In this document: in pieces, positions 13,081 through 24,384 of the stretch | Layout: each line of letters opens with the position of its first letter | Position numbering within the stretch: position 1 is the first letter of the stretch | Source: Bemisia tabaci | Taxonomy: Eukaryota; Arthropoda; Insecta; Hemiptera; Aleyrodidae | Length of the DNA: 64,000 bases | NCBI RefSeq assembly: GCF_918797505.1 | Contig: NC_092795.1 | Location: 35,141,131 to 35,205,130 of the forward strand | Direction: 5' to 3' | Notes under the pieces: model-generated | Told to the model about the DNA's origin: nothing | The model's database searches: none | The model's input: only the letters and a program-made list of their open reading frames with translations | Translations under genes and position numbers: made by a program

Positions 13081-14737
13081 TATCGATGAAATTGCAAGGT
13101 TTCAACAAAGTACAGAGTAGAGAGATCCACTCTAAAGGCAGTTGCGATTGATGCGTTTTTGCGTCAGTCCATACGAATTTCACAACGATGTCACGACGGA
13201 ACCAGCCGAGAAACTGGACGAACTTAAGTTAAGAGACTGTCACAGAGCGTTTGACAGAAGGCGGGTGATCGGTGGAGAGGGGGGGGGGGGTGGAGTCGCG
13301 GCCTTGGCCCAAATCCTGGCCTACTTGGGGGCCGCATCTGCAATTCCCGTAACCCGGAGTCGCCGGGGGCCCAGGGGGCCCGGGGGTCGGGGCCCAGCAA
13401 CGGGAAACTGGTCGGAAAAGAGTGAGTTGATTTGTTGATTTGTGGCGGCCAATTCATAAATAGAGCCGTTGCCGTTCACAACTCGCCCGACTCGACTCCC
13501 ATCATATTCCGCTAATCGATGCCCAGCCAACCAACGGTTCCCAGTCCCAGAACCGGTCCTCATAGCCCAACGCTTTGTCGGCCTTGCCTTCCGCACACGC
13601 AACTTTGCTCGTCACCAAAATCGAGCGCCTCATTCGAAAAATCGCATCAGAGCTACGAATTTTGCCAAAGTTCAAGCCTTGTCTCGAAAATCCGATAACT
13701 TTGGTCTAACTTGCCAAGTTAATCCTGCGATATGGGTAAGGATCAAAGTTTCACGGGAAAGTCAAAAGACAGGAGCGGGAAAGTTCTGGAGCACAAATTT
13801 TGGCAGTGGCGATTTGGCAAGTTGGCAACACTGTTCTCCCTCCTTTAAATACATTAAAAATATCGATTTTTCGTGAGACAAGCTGCCTTACTAAGAATCG
13901 ATTGTTTTACACATATTCAAATGGAAGAAAAACAGTGGTGCCAATTCTCAATAATTGCCACTGATTCTCGAGAACGTTCCCGATGGCTCCTCACTCTTCA
14001 AAGTGTGAACGATTAATCATGCATGTGCATCGGTGCATATGTCTATCCGTAAAAGTTTCCTCGGCAAAGTATACGAATGTCGGCCGGAATTTCCAGGGAA
14101 AATGACGCTTTTTACCCAGATCACTAATTGATTTGATTATTGGAATACGCACTGAATAATTCGTCGCAATAACTATCTTCATATATATCTTGAATATCAT
14201 ATTTTCGTTCTTATTTCAATTTAATACGTATAATGAATATTGCGTATGGCCACCTTGCAACCCAACTCTAAAAGGACATTACTTTGGTCATAATTTGAAA
14301 ATCTAAAGAGCTCGGGCTCATCTAGAAATTCTTCGCTATTGATAGCAAATGATAGCCACGAAAATAGTGAAACTCAGCCCAATAGATCTCTAACACGAAT
14401 TATGAAATTTTAAGAACATGGGTGATTTTCAAAAAAATGTAGGGAACAGGCTCATATAAAGGTTTTAACTCGGAGAGAGCCGCAAAACTGACGGTTTTGT
14501 GTTGTACCATAGAGTTTTAGAACGGACCATGACAAGAAGCAAAATTTTGAAAAGTTAGAGAGTTTATACGTACATACATGCATGAATGATGATTAGTGCA
14601 CTCTCAGTAGCAAAATATCTGTAAACAATAATAACAACTACCTATACAAATGAGGAACCCGTTAGTTGTATTCCAACATTGGAACAGAGCCTGGACAACA
14701 CGATAGGCCGGAGGAGAGGTAAACGACCTAGACAATA
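13081..14737. other. No gene recognised; GC-rich island at about 13200-13620
   Basis: Contains a 12-base G run (13279-13290) and GGGGCCC/GGGCCC clusters near 13367-13400. Frames here (for example 13469-13876) are open mainly because of composition, and I recognise no domain. It could be a promoter or leader exon region. Confidence 0.4.
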
Positions 14738-14987
14738 CTGCCACGCTAAGGAAAAACGCCGTATAAACCTTCAGGCGTTGCCAAATTTCCTTTCATAAAA
14801 CGCAAATTTCCTGGTGAATTCATGAAAATTTTCCTCCCGACGTTTCAGATAATTTAGTTCACAATTTTACCTTAAGATTCTGAAAATTTAAAGGTAAAAT
14901 ATTCATAGCTTTCTTAAAAAATGAACATTTTATCGAAGGAGATTTGGCGTATCTCGAATGTTCATACGGCGTTCTTCCTTAGCACTG
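14738..14987. mobile_element. MITE family CTGCCGTGCTAAGG, copy 1 (250 bp)
   Basis: A near-palindrome flanked by TA on both sides. Left end: CTGCCACGCTAAGGAAAAAC. Right end (inverse): CAGTGCTAAGGAAGAACGCC. Both arms share CGCCGTATGAAC and GCCAAATTTCC-like blocks with the four other copies in the window. There is no coding capacity. Confidence 0.88.
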
Positions 14988-15377
14988 TAGAATAATCGAA
15001 ACACCGCCCATCACCGGATACAATTTCCCCCCATTTTCAATTATTTTCAATTGTTCATGTTTGTTGGATGATTACCACTGCTCCCAAGAATTTCCATTCT
15101 TCGCTGACAGCTCGTGCTCCGATGCTGTCGGTATGCAGAAAAATCCCGATTTCCCGAGTTAGTTTTTCCCGAAATGAGAGCCTTGCGCATGCGCGTTGGC
15201 AATATTCAGATGATCGGTGGGGCGATTTTCATTTCAATTTTGAAATCATTCAATGGCTCGGAAAACGTACCGAGAGGACGATGAGGACGTCGCTGAAAAT
15301 TACTTTGAATGCACCGCACGTATCAGTCCGACTTTCACTTACAGTATGTTCATACTTCCGAGTGTCTTATTTCATTA

Positions 15378-15632
15378 CCGCCGTGCTAAGGAAGAAAGCC
15401 GTATGAGCCTCCAGGCGTTGCCAAATTCCCTTCGATAAAAAACGAATTTACTGGTGAAGTTATGGTCATTATCCTTCCAATGTTTCACACAATTTTTGTT
15501 CGTAATTCTATCTAGAATATCTTAAAATTTCAAAGAGAAATGTAAACAGCTTTGCTCAAAAATAGATGTTTTATATGGAGAAATTTGGCAACGCTCGAAG
15601 TTTATACGGCATTCTTCCTCAGCACGACAAAG
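15378..15632. mobile_element. MITE family CTGCCGTGCTAAGG, copy 2 (about 255 bp)
   Basis: Begins CGCCGTGCTAAGGAAGAAAG after TA and ends CTTCCTCAGCACGACAAAG before TA. It has the same palindromic layout as copy 1, only 390 bp away, in a separate insertion. The right tip is eroded. A frame reading across its left end (15068-15406) is not a gene. Confidence 0.82.
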
Positions 15633-17796
15633 TACTCCCTTGACTCACTGTTTTCATCGCGAAGAAAATTCAAAGCGAAACTCCGAGACTATTATTATTT
15701 ACTTACGGTACAAACAATATATACATTTAAACATACCGAATTTTGTTTTGGCTGTCAATTGATAATAATTGCAATACTTTTTTGAGGGATCAGCCCGTAT
15801 GGTTTTTAAGCATGGATTGCCCCTACCGAACTCTCGTCAAATGAGATTCTCGCTCGCGTGGTAAATAAATCAATGCTTAGAAAACATATCGGCAGATCTC
15901 TCAAAAAAAATATACAATCATGCATACATACCTACAAGTATTCATTATTTATCATGAAGATAGCCTCCGTGAAATCTCAGAACTCAGAATATACTACAAA
16001 ATCACTGAAAAAAATATGGTATAGATTTTAGTTGAGTTTGTTTGTCAGAATCGGTAAATGAATTCTGTAGTCTCCTGACAACAGAATTGCAATCTCAAAA
16101 TTCGAAAAAAATGACAAGTAGCTGAGAAAATGGAACTAATCGATGCGATATATCGCATGTCGTTATGGCACAAAATATAGCGTCCATCGAATCACCTTCA
16201 GTAAAATTGTAAAAGGCCCTTCCCATTTCTCAGTCAGCGGCTGCTCTTCTTTAGAGACTTCCACATTGGGCTGAGGATAGGTTCTATGGCCTCAGCACTC
16301 GAGCTGAAAGGGGGGGGGGGGTCGTCTGGGTATCCAATGCGGAACAATGCGCTTAAAGGGACGATGAAGAAAGTCATTGCCATGATGGTGGCGGGAGGGG
16401 AGGGGGGAGGGGGGGAGGGGGGAGGGGCCGGGGTTGGGAGACATGGGCACGGGCGCGAAACCGCAAAAAAGGAACATAAATCAATTAAATTAATTGTGCT
16501 GATCTGGAGTCGAAGCTCGCGCGGACTTTCGCTGCCCCGGTCTAGGCCCCGGCTCCGGCGACAGAGAAATCCCCGGTGTCATCGGCCTTTGCTCAGCTGG
16601 ATCTATTAATACTCTCTAATCCAGCCAGACAATTCTCTACTAGTACTAAACTGGAGAGTCCATGATCAGTCTGAGACAGCTCATAGAGCTCACCCGATAG
16701 TTTTCGAAGTCTTTTTTCGGCGAGATCGCTACCATAAAAATATGTATCCCCAATTGACGGATTTTGCTAGTGCGTAAAATATCTTTCATCCTTATACTTG
16801 CATTTAATCAACTCATCAGCAGGAGTAGCTTAAAATTGTTCTTGAGATATTTTCAAAAAATTCCTAAAAAGGCCCCCCAGACCCCCCCCCCCCTTTGAAG
16901 CTGAGGTAACCCACTTTTGGAGCTAATTGAATCCTTCTAGACGCCTGCGCCTCTCGTATGGCCGGACTGGTGGAAAAGGCTCCTTTACTTGCAGATTTGG
17001 ATCATTACCTCGTCAAAAATTAGGAATAGAACTACTGACTATACGCCCACATTGTTAAAATGCATGATTTGACTATAAATACCGGCAAAAAATACAAACC
17101 AAGAATTGGACTGCCTCTTTATTTTTCAGGCACATTGAAAATTGCAAAATCGGGATGATTCCCTTATCAGCGGACAGAGTTCTTCAGTATCGCCATGTGT
17201 CGTCCCTCTAACTTATGGGCGTATCTCGATTTACACATGGGCCCAAAAAAGCATGTATTTATAAGCAAAATAGGGCTCACGTGGAAATTGAGATGCGTAC
17301 TTAAGTTAGAAGGGCGACGTATTGTGAGGCACCAGATAGATAGTGAGCAGCAAGCGCATCACCAAAGTTAGTGTTCATGAAACTCTTCCCGCCGAGTTCA
17401 ACGGAAGGTCACTAATAGCATAACTATGTAGTGCCAACAATGAGACGCGCCATTGCTATAGTAGTACTCACCTCATATGAAATTACCGTGTTTAACCCGA
17501 ACCTAAGCCGTTGGATTTTGAGAGCGGTAGAAATACCCGAGAATATTTACGAGCAATGAAGTTGTACTAACGGTATTATTTGAGTACCTCTTCCCAGGTG
17601 CTTTTCATTCTTCCTCTTGACGATAGACTCATTTTCCCCATTAAAATTGCCTTGCCACATTGTGAGAATCAGATATTTTTTGAGTTTTGACCGACTACAT
17701 TCTTCAATGGAAAAAGAATAAGATTCTTACAGAGTTTCCCTCTTTTATTTCTTCAATGAGCTATGAAAAAATCATGCCCTTATTTTGGTCAACAAT
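15633..17796. other. No gene recognised; spacer with G-rich runs
   Basis: AT-rich apart from a GC-rich patch at 16270-16600 that contains a 12-base G run (16310-16321) and the G-tract block annotated separately. A C-rich run lies at 16876-16894. The Gly-rich frame at 16286-16609 is a product of the G runs. Confidence 0.45.
16392..16438 (+). other. Potential G-quadruplex / G-rich tract
   Basis: At least seven runs of four or more G separated by single bases, followed by a GGGG and a GGG run. By the standard G3+N1-7 rule it could fold into several alternative quadruplexes. Function unknown; it lies in a GC-rich patch with no recognised gene. Confidence 0.75.
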
Positions 17797-18187
17797 ATTT
17801 AAAAAACAGACATTATATTATTATTCTCCTTTGATAAATTGATACATATTTTTGCCCCATCAATTTAAATGAGAATAATCAATGCAGAGTGTGCAAACAT
17901 TTCAAAATCATGAGTTAAAAAATGCTGGCTATGCGAGTATAAATATGAAAGTCTAACAGAGTGGAGAAGCGTGCTGCTAGCGCGAGAAGCTCACAGGCGC
18001 CTGCAAACCTAAGTGGATACTCCACGCATTACACAATGCTTGAAGTATCCACTTAGGTTTGTAGGCGCCAATGCGCGTTCCGCGCTGGCCGCCCACGCCC
18101 GCCCGCCGTGCGGCGGCGCCTGAAGCAACTATTTCACAACAGAGGTGTTGCACAGTATTATACGAAATTGAACTTATCAAGAATGAC
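17797..18187. repeat. Conserved-hairpin repeat, copy A
   Basis: Shares GAGTGTGCAAACATTTCAAA, ATCATGAGTTAAAA and TTTCACAACAGAGGTGTTGC-like blocks, in order, with 34968-35348 and 61947-62310. At 17995-18069 it has a strong hairpin whose arms contain AAACCTAAGTGGATAC and its complement, bounded by GGCGCC on both sides. No reading frame or terminal inverted repeats were found, so the class is uncertain. Confidence 0.8.
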
Positions 18188-20045
18188 ATGCATCCTTTAA
18201 AAGGATGCCAGGATGCAAGGAGCCTTTAGCTGAGGCAAATATAGAGGTTTATCCGGTTCAGGTATAACAAGGTGGGAATTTCTTGAAAGATAATTAAGTC
18301 CTGGTACACCAAAGAGGTGTAGATAGTTTTAGTGAATTTTGTCTCATGGAATTGACGCTCCCCCATTTTTACCAAAACTCTCAACTAAATATTATTCTCT
18401 GTTGGACCAAACAAACAAAAAAACAAGCAAACCCTCATTCTTCCAAGACATTATACATTTTCATCCAAAAACGTCGTGAGCAATTGTCGTTTGTCTTTAC
18501 ATGTGAGCCAATTAACTTTGGGTCTCAACTGGCACGAGGACCAAAACTCCTATGCCGAAAAAATGCGTGGACGTAAGTTACTGGAAAAAAACAGGTGCGC
18601 GGACAAAAAATCGTTGACGAAATGTCCTATAACCCTTGAAGTTAATTCTATGAAAATTTCAAGCGGTGATATTGTTTTGGTCTCTTTACAAAAAATAATA
18701 GAGGGTCAGAGATTTTGAAAACACTGCAACCGTGTTACGCGTTTTTGAAGTTTCATCGATATTCAGCTTGCCCTTGTGGTTTTTAACAAGATAACGGGAG
18801 GGAAATGGTAGTTCTATTGTAAAATTAAAATCATTGGTCGCACTCATAAATATTCCTACGTTTTAAAACCCCGATTATGTCATCCGTTGACGTAAAACGG
18901 CTCAGAGAAAGTTGTCAAAGCGAGTTTTCGGTGGAATAAGAGTGAAACGGGCTCATTTTCAGGCGCCCTAAAAAAACGAAAAAGCACTATCGTCCGGAGT
19001 CCTCAAACAAAAGAGGCCGCACTCGACGGAGTTGCCAGACATTGGGTCACCCGCCTGGGAATCTCAGCGAGACTCCTCTGTCACGTAACAGATCTTAACT
19101 ACAAAGTGGGCCGACCCTCTAGCAATTGTCGTTCCTCCTTTGAAAAATTGAATTCCCGTTCTTTTTCTCATATTTACTATGTAGAACAAAGTATTTTCTC
19201 CACGATACTTTTTCGTGTGATAGACTATACGGCAGGAAGTTGAAAGTTGCACGAAGTAACTTACTAAGGGAGTCTCCGACGCGGAACAGATAAAACAACA
19301 AGGTACAGAACACCTTAGATATACTGCTGTTAGGTCCGTTTGTTGGAGAGATTTAATTTGAAACGGCTAGAATTAACTGCCCGTTTACTTGCGAGACTTG
19401 CTGCAGGAGCCAGTTGCTTGAAAAAGTCCCGCACAGACAGAATCAAAGAATTAGGCTCTACTCACAGCTGTCGAAGTCAGACCCAAAAATATCTCGTCCC
19501 AGAACTTAGAGACAATATTCCTCAGGGACTCTTTGATTTTGAAATGGAAAGGAGTATCAAGAAGGGATACAAAATAATTTCAACGGATGTGAAGCTGATT
19601 TATATCTTAAGGGTGATAATTACACAAAGCGGAACGTAATCAGTGTTGATCGTGATTGCCATTCCTCAAGCCGTCACCGATGACTCCACTTTATACTTAT
19701 ACACACTTATACTCCAGGATGAACTTGGATAAGAATTTCTGAAATGCCCCTGTTTTTTATCTTGCAATTAGTACACGGCGAAATTTTGCCTCAACGACAA
19801 CTTTTACTAACAATAAGAAGGAGCAAACAGAGGATCTCGAAATGAAGGGATATCTCATCTCCGAATTGACAAAGAAAGCTTAGAATCATATCTAGCATAT
19901 AGATCTGTATGACGATGTACGTGATACTAAAAAGCTCACGCAAAGGTCAAATACACATATTTTACTCAACGTTGTCTATTTATGGGGGAAAAAGCAAACT
20001 TTTTAACCATCGATTCCGGAAAAAGTTCGCTGCAATTACTAGATA

Positions 20046-20092
20046 AATTAGGTATTTAGGTAATTTAGGTAATTAGGTTTTAGGTTTAGGGA
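20046..20092 (+). repeat. Degenerate TTAGG-like stretch
   Basis: Six TTAGG or TTTAGG motifs within 47 bases, spaced irregularly. TTAGG is the usual insect telomere unit. This is far too short and irregular to be a telomere; at most it is a tiny interstitial remnant or chance low-complexity DNA. Confidence 0.5.
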
Positions 20093-21811
20093 TTTTATGA
20101 CGAGTCTCTGTGGATAAGTGAATTTCTCAGGAAAAGATGCTGTTATGTTCTAATTGAGTCAACATTAATTCCTCCAAACACAGTGTGGTGCTCCTAAAAT
20201 TCGGATTTTTACACTCCTCCCGACAGCAAACGAGCACTAATTTATACTTAAAGGTATCCTGCTAAGATGAGGATGCTCCGTTATGGCATTCTAGAAAAAT
20301 TTGACAATAGCTCTAAGGCAACAGATTTTTATCGGATGCTCTACTTAAGACCGTCTTAGCTTGAGATAGGAAACTAAGATTTTTGTTTCATGCTCTAAAA
20401 TCGCAAGAAGAGCATCTTCACTGTAACAAGAGGAACTGCAAAGAGTTTCTCACGGGCTGACGGAAAACGTTGAACAATAGACCGGTAAATTGGGTGGTAA
20501 AGTGGATTATGAAATATCAGATTCACTGGAAACAGCGCTGAGAAAATTGCAAGTTGCGACAGAATACGGTACATCAGAGATATCATCAAGTTCCTTCTGG
20601 TCAATATTCTAATTTTAAGATGGTTAGGAATAACAACTGCGGTGACTCGCATTACAATTGGAAATATGCATCCTTTTGCGTTGAATTTTGATTCGGTGCT
20701 GGATTTTGAGCACTTTGAATTCAGGAATAAATTGTCTGATAAAGTAAGAAATGCAGCATATTTATAACTATGCTATATGTTGGGAAAAAATACAGATTAG
20801 ATGCTATAAAAAAATAATATGCTCTCAAATACGAAGTAAAATTGTTGTTACTTCAGCAAAAAAAAACAAGCAGAAAAATCCAACATGAATATGTTGGAAA
20901 AGCGTGCCGAATAACTAAAATGTTGGACACATACCTACTATTTTCACGTCTTTGTTATTCGCATCAATTGGTACTTTTTGCTAAATTTGGGAGAAAATAT
21001 TGATTCATGAACGTTGAATGTAAATTGATTTTAAAGATTCCGTCCAATTATCTTGATTTTAAGCTGATATGCGGCATTTCGCACGACCGTGATTTGGACG
21101 AACTGCCGTGCATCGAAATCGCGTTGAGTTAATCTCTTTGAATTTCGAACTGTAACTTCTCTCCTATTCGGCCGATTTTTACAAATGAGGTCTCTTTTTA
21201 TTTGTTCTTTAACAGAAAGTAAGGAAAAACTCGCTAAATAGACGGAAAACAATTTTTGTGAAAATTTGGTGGATCCTGGCGTCACGGTGAATGGTTAATC
21301 GGGCGTGGAAGATAATAGGTTCGACGAGGCGACCCTCTTCTCGCCGTCTTTTATTGCCTTGCTCGAAACCTGACACCCAAAGCTATATCGGGAGATAACT
21401 GCAGTGGTTTGAGTGGATTTCTGCAGGGGCCACGGTTAGTACATGGTATAAAGAGTCACGAGGCTCATCACAGATTGCACTTGCAGTGCAAGACGCTCAT
21501 TGGCTAAACAGTTTTGGCGGGAAAGAAGGTTCTAGAGTTGAGTCCTCCGAGCGTAAGAAAGCTTCTATGAGGTTTTTGTCAAATGAAATAATACGGTTTT
21601 GACAGGAAAATGTTCTCAAGGGTTCCCAATTAGCAGTTCATTCGGTTTTTTGGTAAGAGACCATCAGGGCTTGACAGTATAATGGTTCGAAGACAAGAAA
21701 ACGGGTCCGAGGAAAAAAATATTTGGACGGCCCGTTGAATAGCATTGGTTGATCGGTGTGCTGTACTATGGTACATCCGAGTGATTTCAAAAAGCGAGCC
21801 CTACTGGCACG

Positions 21812-21814
<3 letters not shown>

Positions 21815-21849
<35 letters not shown>
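21815..21849. repeat. Poly-A run (35 bases)
   Basis: A pure A run, then GGAAAAAG. It could be the tail of a retroposed sequence on the + strand, but the 300 bases upstream show no element I recognise. Confidence 0.95.
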
Positions 21850-21851
<2 letters not shown>

Positions 21852-21931
21852 AAAAAGAATAAGAGATTCGGGATTGGGATTTGGATTGTTTGTCCTCGAT
21901 AGCCCTTAAAAAATATTAAATTGACCTTGGA

Positions 21932-22382
21932 AGGGGATGTCTATAAATTACGTAAGCCTTAGGGGGTAGTTAAATCTTTCATAATTTTGTGATCAAGCCA
22001 ACCGAGCAAGTGGAGGAGGTGTCAAACTCAGCGTGACGTAACAGTACGTACATCCTGGATTTCAACTTTTCTCCATTTTTTATGCAGTTTTTTCCCCTTT
22101 TATTTAACACCTGAATATTTTTTACTTTCTTCGAGACGCACTGCTTCACATCTGTGTGTGTTCCGGAAGAAACCTATGCCGTTGAAATCACCTCCTTCCG
22201 TTTAGAAATGAGCTATTATTTGGGTGTGTTCCGAGTCAGCGTATCATTTCACGATAATACCACTATTCGACCAGGGGGGAGCCCGTGTTGCCTATACCAA
22301 AAATTGTAGGCGAACTATCTATCCGTTAGAGTCCCCTACCCTATTTCAGTAAAATTGCGTTACGTAATTAATGGACAACCCT
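21932..22382. mobile_element. MITE with ends like AGGGGATGTCTATAAATTACG
   Basis: The left end reads GGGGATGTCTATAAATTACG. The inverse of the right end reads GGGTTGTCCATTAATTACGT. The inverted ends share about 20 of 25 bases. The interior (about 400 bp) has no transposase frame. I could not define a clean target duplication. Confidence 0.65.
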
Positions 22383-22570
22383 GGTAAGTTTGGCATATTT
22401 CCATCTTTTGAGAGTTGAATGAAAAGCGCCAAAAACATTTTCCATTCTTCAAAAATGCTCGCAGAGTCCAATACATTTAGTTGTGAACTTTTTGAAACAA
22501 GCTGTCCAATTAAAAGACATATATCTTAGTCCTAAATAAGTGTTTAACCTGTGGATTCCAGAGGCTCTCA

Positions 22571-22813
22571 CTGCCATGCTAAGGAAGAACGCAGTATGAA
22601 AATTTGAGATTTGCCAAATTTCCCCAGATAAAACATGTATTTTTGAGGAAAACTTTGTTCATTTTTCCTTGAAAGTTTCAGGCCTTTTAGATTGTATTTC
22701 AAACAAAATTGTCCGAAAAATTTGTAGAAAAATATTCACAATTTTTTCAAGTTTGTTATTAATTAAAGGATGGCGACGTCTAAAGGCTCATACGGCGTTT
22801 CTCCCTAACACAG
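22571..22813. mobile_element. MITE family CTGCCGTGCTAAGG, copy 3 (243 bp)
   Basis: Starts CTGCCATGCTAAGGAAGAAC and ends with the inverse of CTGTGTTAGGGAGAAACGCC. TA follows the right end, while the left flank is CA. The palindromic arms and inner GCCAAATTTCC blocks match the family. Confidence 0.85.
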
Positions 22814-23024
22814 TAGAATGTGCCGCGGGACTTTCCCGCCTCCGTCACATGATTTTTCCGTGAAACTTTCTGAGGAATTCTGATTAACTACGGCAGCTCT
22901 ATGTGGCGCATGCCAGGGGGCTGATTGTTGAAATTGATAGACAAAGCTGTAGACGAAGAAGACAAGAAGTATATTAAGGGATCCAATCGGTGGAAGCGGG
23001 TGGTTGCGATGGACAAATGACATA

Positions 23025-23279
23025 TCGACGGTGAAAGTCGGCAATCACATAACTCGGTTTGCGACGTCGCAGACTTCCCGTCATACTTTATTTTTTAAAT
23101 GGAAAAATACTCAACGGTAATTCTTTAAAACTTCCTTGATTTTTCTTCTATGTGCGAGGAAAATTCTGCAAAAACTTCAAGGAATAATGTCCATTTGTTC
23201 TCCTTTAAAAAAATAACATAGTTGCGGAGATTTTCAGACACCGCAAACGAGTTATGTGATTGCCGACTTGCACCGTCGA
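23025..23279. mobile_element. MITE, TCGACGG-ended family, copy 2 (255 bp), nested
   Basis: Ends TCGACGGTGAAAGTCGGCAA and CACCGTCGA with TA on both sides. It has the same length as copy 1 at 2981-3235 but carries the TTTGCGACGTCGCAGACTTC block near the opposite end, so its interior is inverted relative to copy 1. It is inserted inside the 22916-23530 element. Confidence 0.88.
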
Positions 23280-23280
23280 T

Positions 23281-23361
23281 ATGGATATATTTATGCTAAA
23301 AGGAACTATGTTGCACACAAACCCTATCCGCATAGTTCCTTTCAGCATAAATACGTCCATA
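23281..23361. repeat. 81-bp hairpin, nested
   Basis: The arms ATATTTATGCTAAAAGGAAC and GTTCCTTTCAGCATAAATAC pair almost perfectly around a loop of about 20 bases, and the outer ATGGA/TCCAT also pairs. It is adjacent to the right end of the TCGACGG element. It could be a tiny MITE or the original target of that element. Confidence 0.75.
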
Positions 23362-23532
23362 TGTAATAGACTAACTAATGGGAACTCACTAGAGAACCTT
23401 TAGTATAGTCCATTATTTATCCCCTCATTCTTTTAGTATAAGAACCACCCAGATAACCAATAGAATCGCACCATACTCATTTGTCCTCTTCGTTTATCGC
23501 TTTGTCTATTAATTTCAACGATCAACCCGCAC

Positions 23533-23670
23533 CACTGAAAAAATTTTACGGGCTACATAGACATACCGTCTGTTCTGAGCTAAGAGACCGAAAGTTCCGG
23601 GTGCTGGAGCCATAGCTTCGATTGCTCCGGGTGTACCCGGGTGACCACGGTCGGAGTTTTTTTTTCAGTG
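23533..23670. mobile_element. CACTGAAAAA-ended element, copy 1 (138 bp)
   Basis: Starts CACTGAAAAAATTTTACGGG and ends TTTTTTTTTCAGTG. The GACCGAAAGTTCCGGG and ACATAGACATACCGTC blocks are shared with 32129-32317. The ends resemble the CACTG tips of CACTA-type transposons (inference), but no clear target duplication is visible. It abuts the preceding element. Confidence 0.7.
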
Positions 23671-23981
23671 CAGACCGCCTAAGCTGCTGACACGTAGAAT
23701 ATCTCAGTTACTCTAGGCCGGTTTAAAAAGTTCCGAGTGGCGAGTGGCCTCTCGGAGATTAAAAAGTGTTTTTCCGGGCCCGCTCCATTTGACCGCGGGT
23801 GGGACGAGGGAGGTGGGTGTGTCGGAGTGCGCAGCAGACCATCGTGTCTGCCCTGCCCAGTAAGGATCTTGCCCGATGAGCTTGCTCTTCCGGATAATGA
23901 ACCATTCCGTTACTCCGTCTTCCGGCGCGGCGGTGGCGGCGGAAAATGGGTTAGATGTCCATGTCCGACGCCCGCCGCACG
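23671..23981. other. No gene recognised; GC-rich patch
   Basis: GC-rich, with long overlapping frames on both strands (23713-24114) that extend into the palindrome beginning at 23982. None shows a known domain. Possibly a promoter-like island. Confidence 0.35.
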
Positions 23982-24384
23982 CACCACTCTCCCGTTTTTC
24001 AATAAACGCAACCGCCTCCATTTCAGCTGTGCGCACAGAGGCGCCCAGAGAAAAGTCGTCGGCAAGGAAAGTGCTCGATTTCAGACACAGGAAATGACGC
24101 GCCGGAAAAATTAGAAAAATGAGACTTATTCCAGTTTTTCTTATTCACGGAGGGTGGGAAAACAAAAACTATGGACTCGTTAATTTAAAAAAAAGAAAAA
24201 AATTAACGAGTCCATATCCTTTACTTACCCACCCTCTGTAAGTAAGAGAGTCTCATTTATGCATTTTGTCCGGTGCGTCAATGCTGAAATCGAGCACCTT
24301 CCTTGCCGATGACTTTTCTCTAGACGCTTCTGTGCGCGCAGCTAATATGGAGATGGTTATGTTTATTGAAAAACGGGAGTGGTG
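23982..24384. repeat. 403-bp palindrome (inverted repeat with 12-base loop)
   Basis: The arms run from CACCACTCTCCCGTTTTTCA inward and meet at GGACTCGTTAATTT / AAATTAACGAGTCC around an A-rich loop near 24192-24203. Divergence between arms is moderate, with small indels in the outer half and near identity in the inner 25 bases. It could be a foldback element or a short hairpin-RNA source. Frames across it are artefacts. Confidence 0.85.

Larger units (their letters stand above)
18188..21931. other. No gene recognised; AT-rich spacer
   Basis: Short frames only. A 99-codon frame at 19340-19639 is the most protein-like by composition, but I recognise no motif and see no splice context. Contains the TTAGG-like stretch and poly-A run annotated separately. 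Confidence 0.45.
22916..23530. mobile_element. MITE, GATTGTTGAAAT-ended family, copy 1, split by nested insertions
   Basis: The left part (22916-23021) begins GGGGGCTGATTGTTGAAATT. The right part (about 23362-23530) ends with the inverse of TGATCGTTGAAATTAATAGAC. Between them lie the TCGACGG element (23025-23279) and an 81-bp hairpin (23281-23361). Removing these rejoins a layout matching 36353-36626 and 53407-53680, so this copy is older than its inserts. Confidence 0.8.

Noticed and set aside
16286..16609. Gly-rich 107-codon + frame
   Set aside because: Created by G runs; the opposite strand gives a Pro-rich frame over the same bases.
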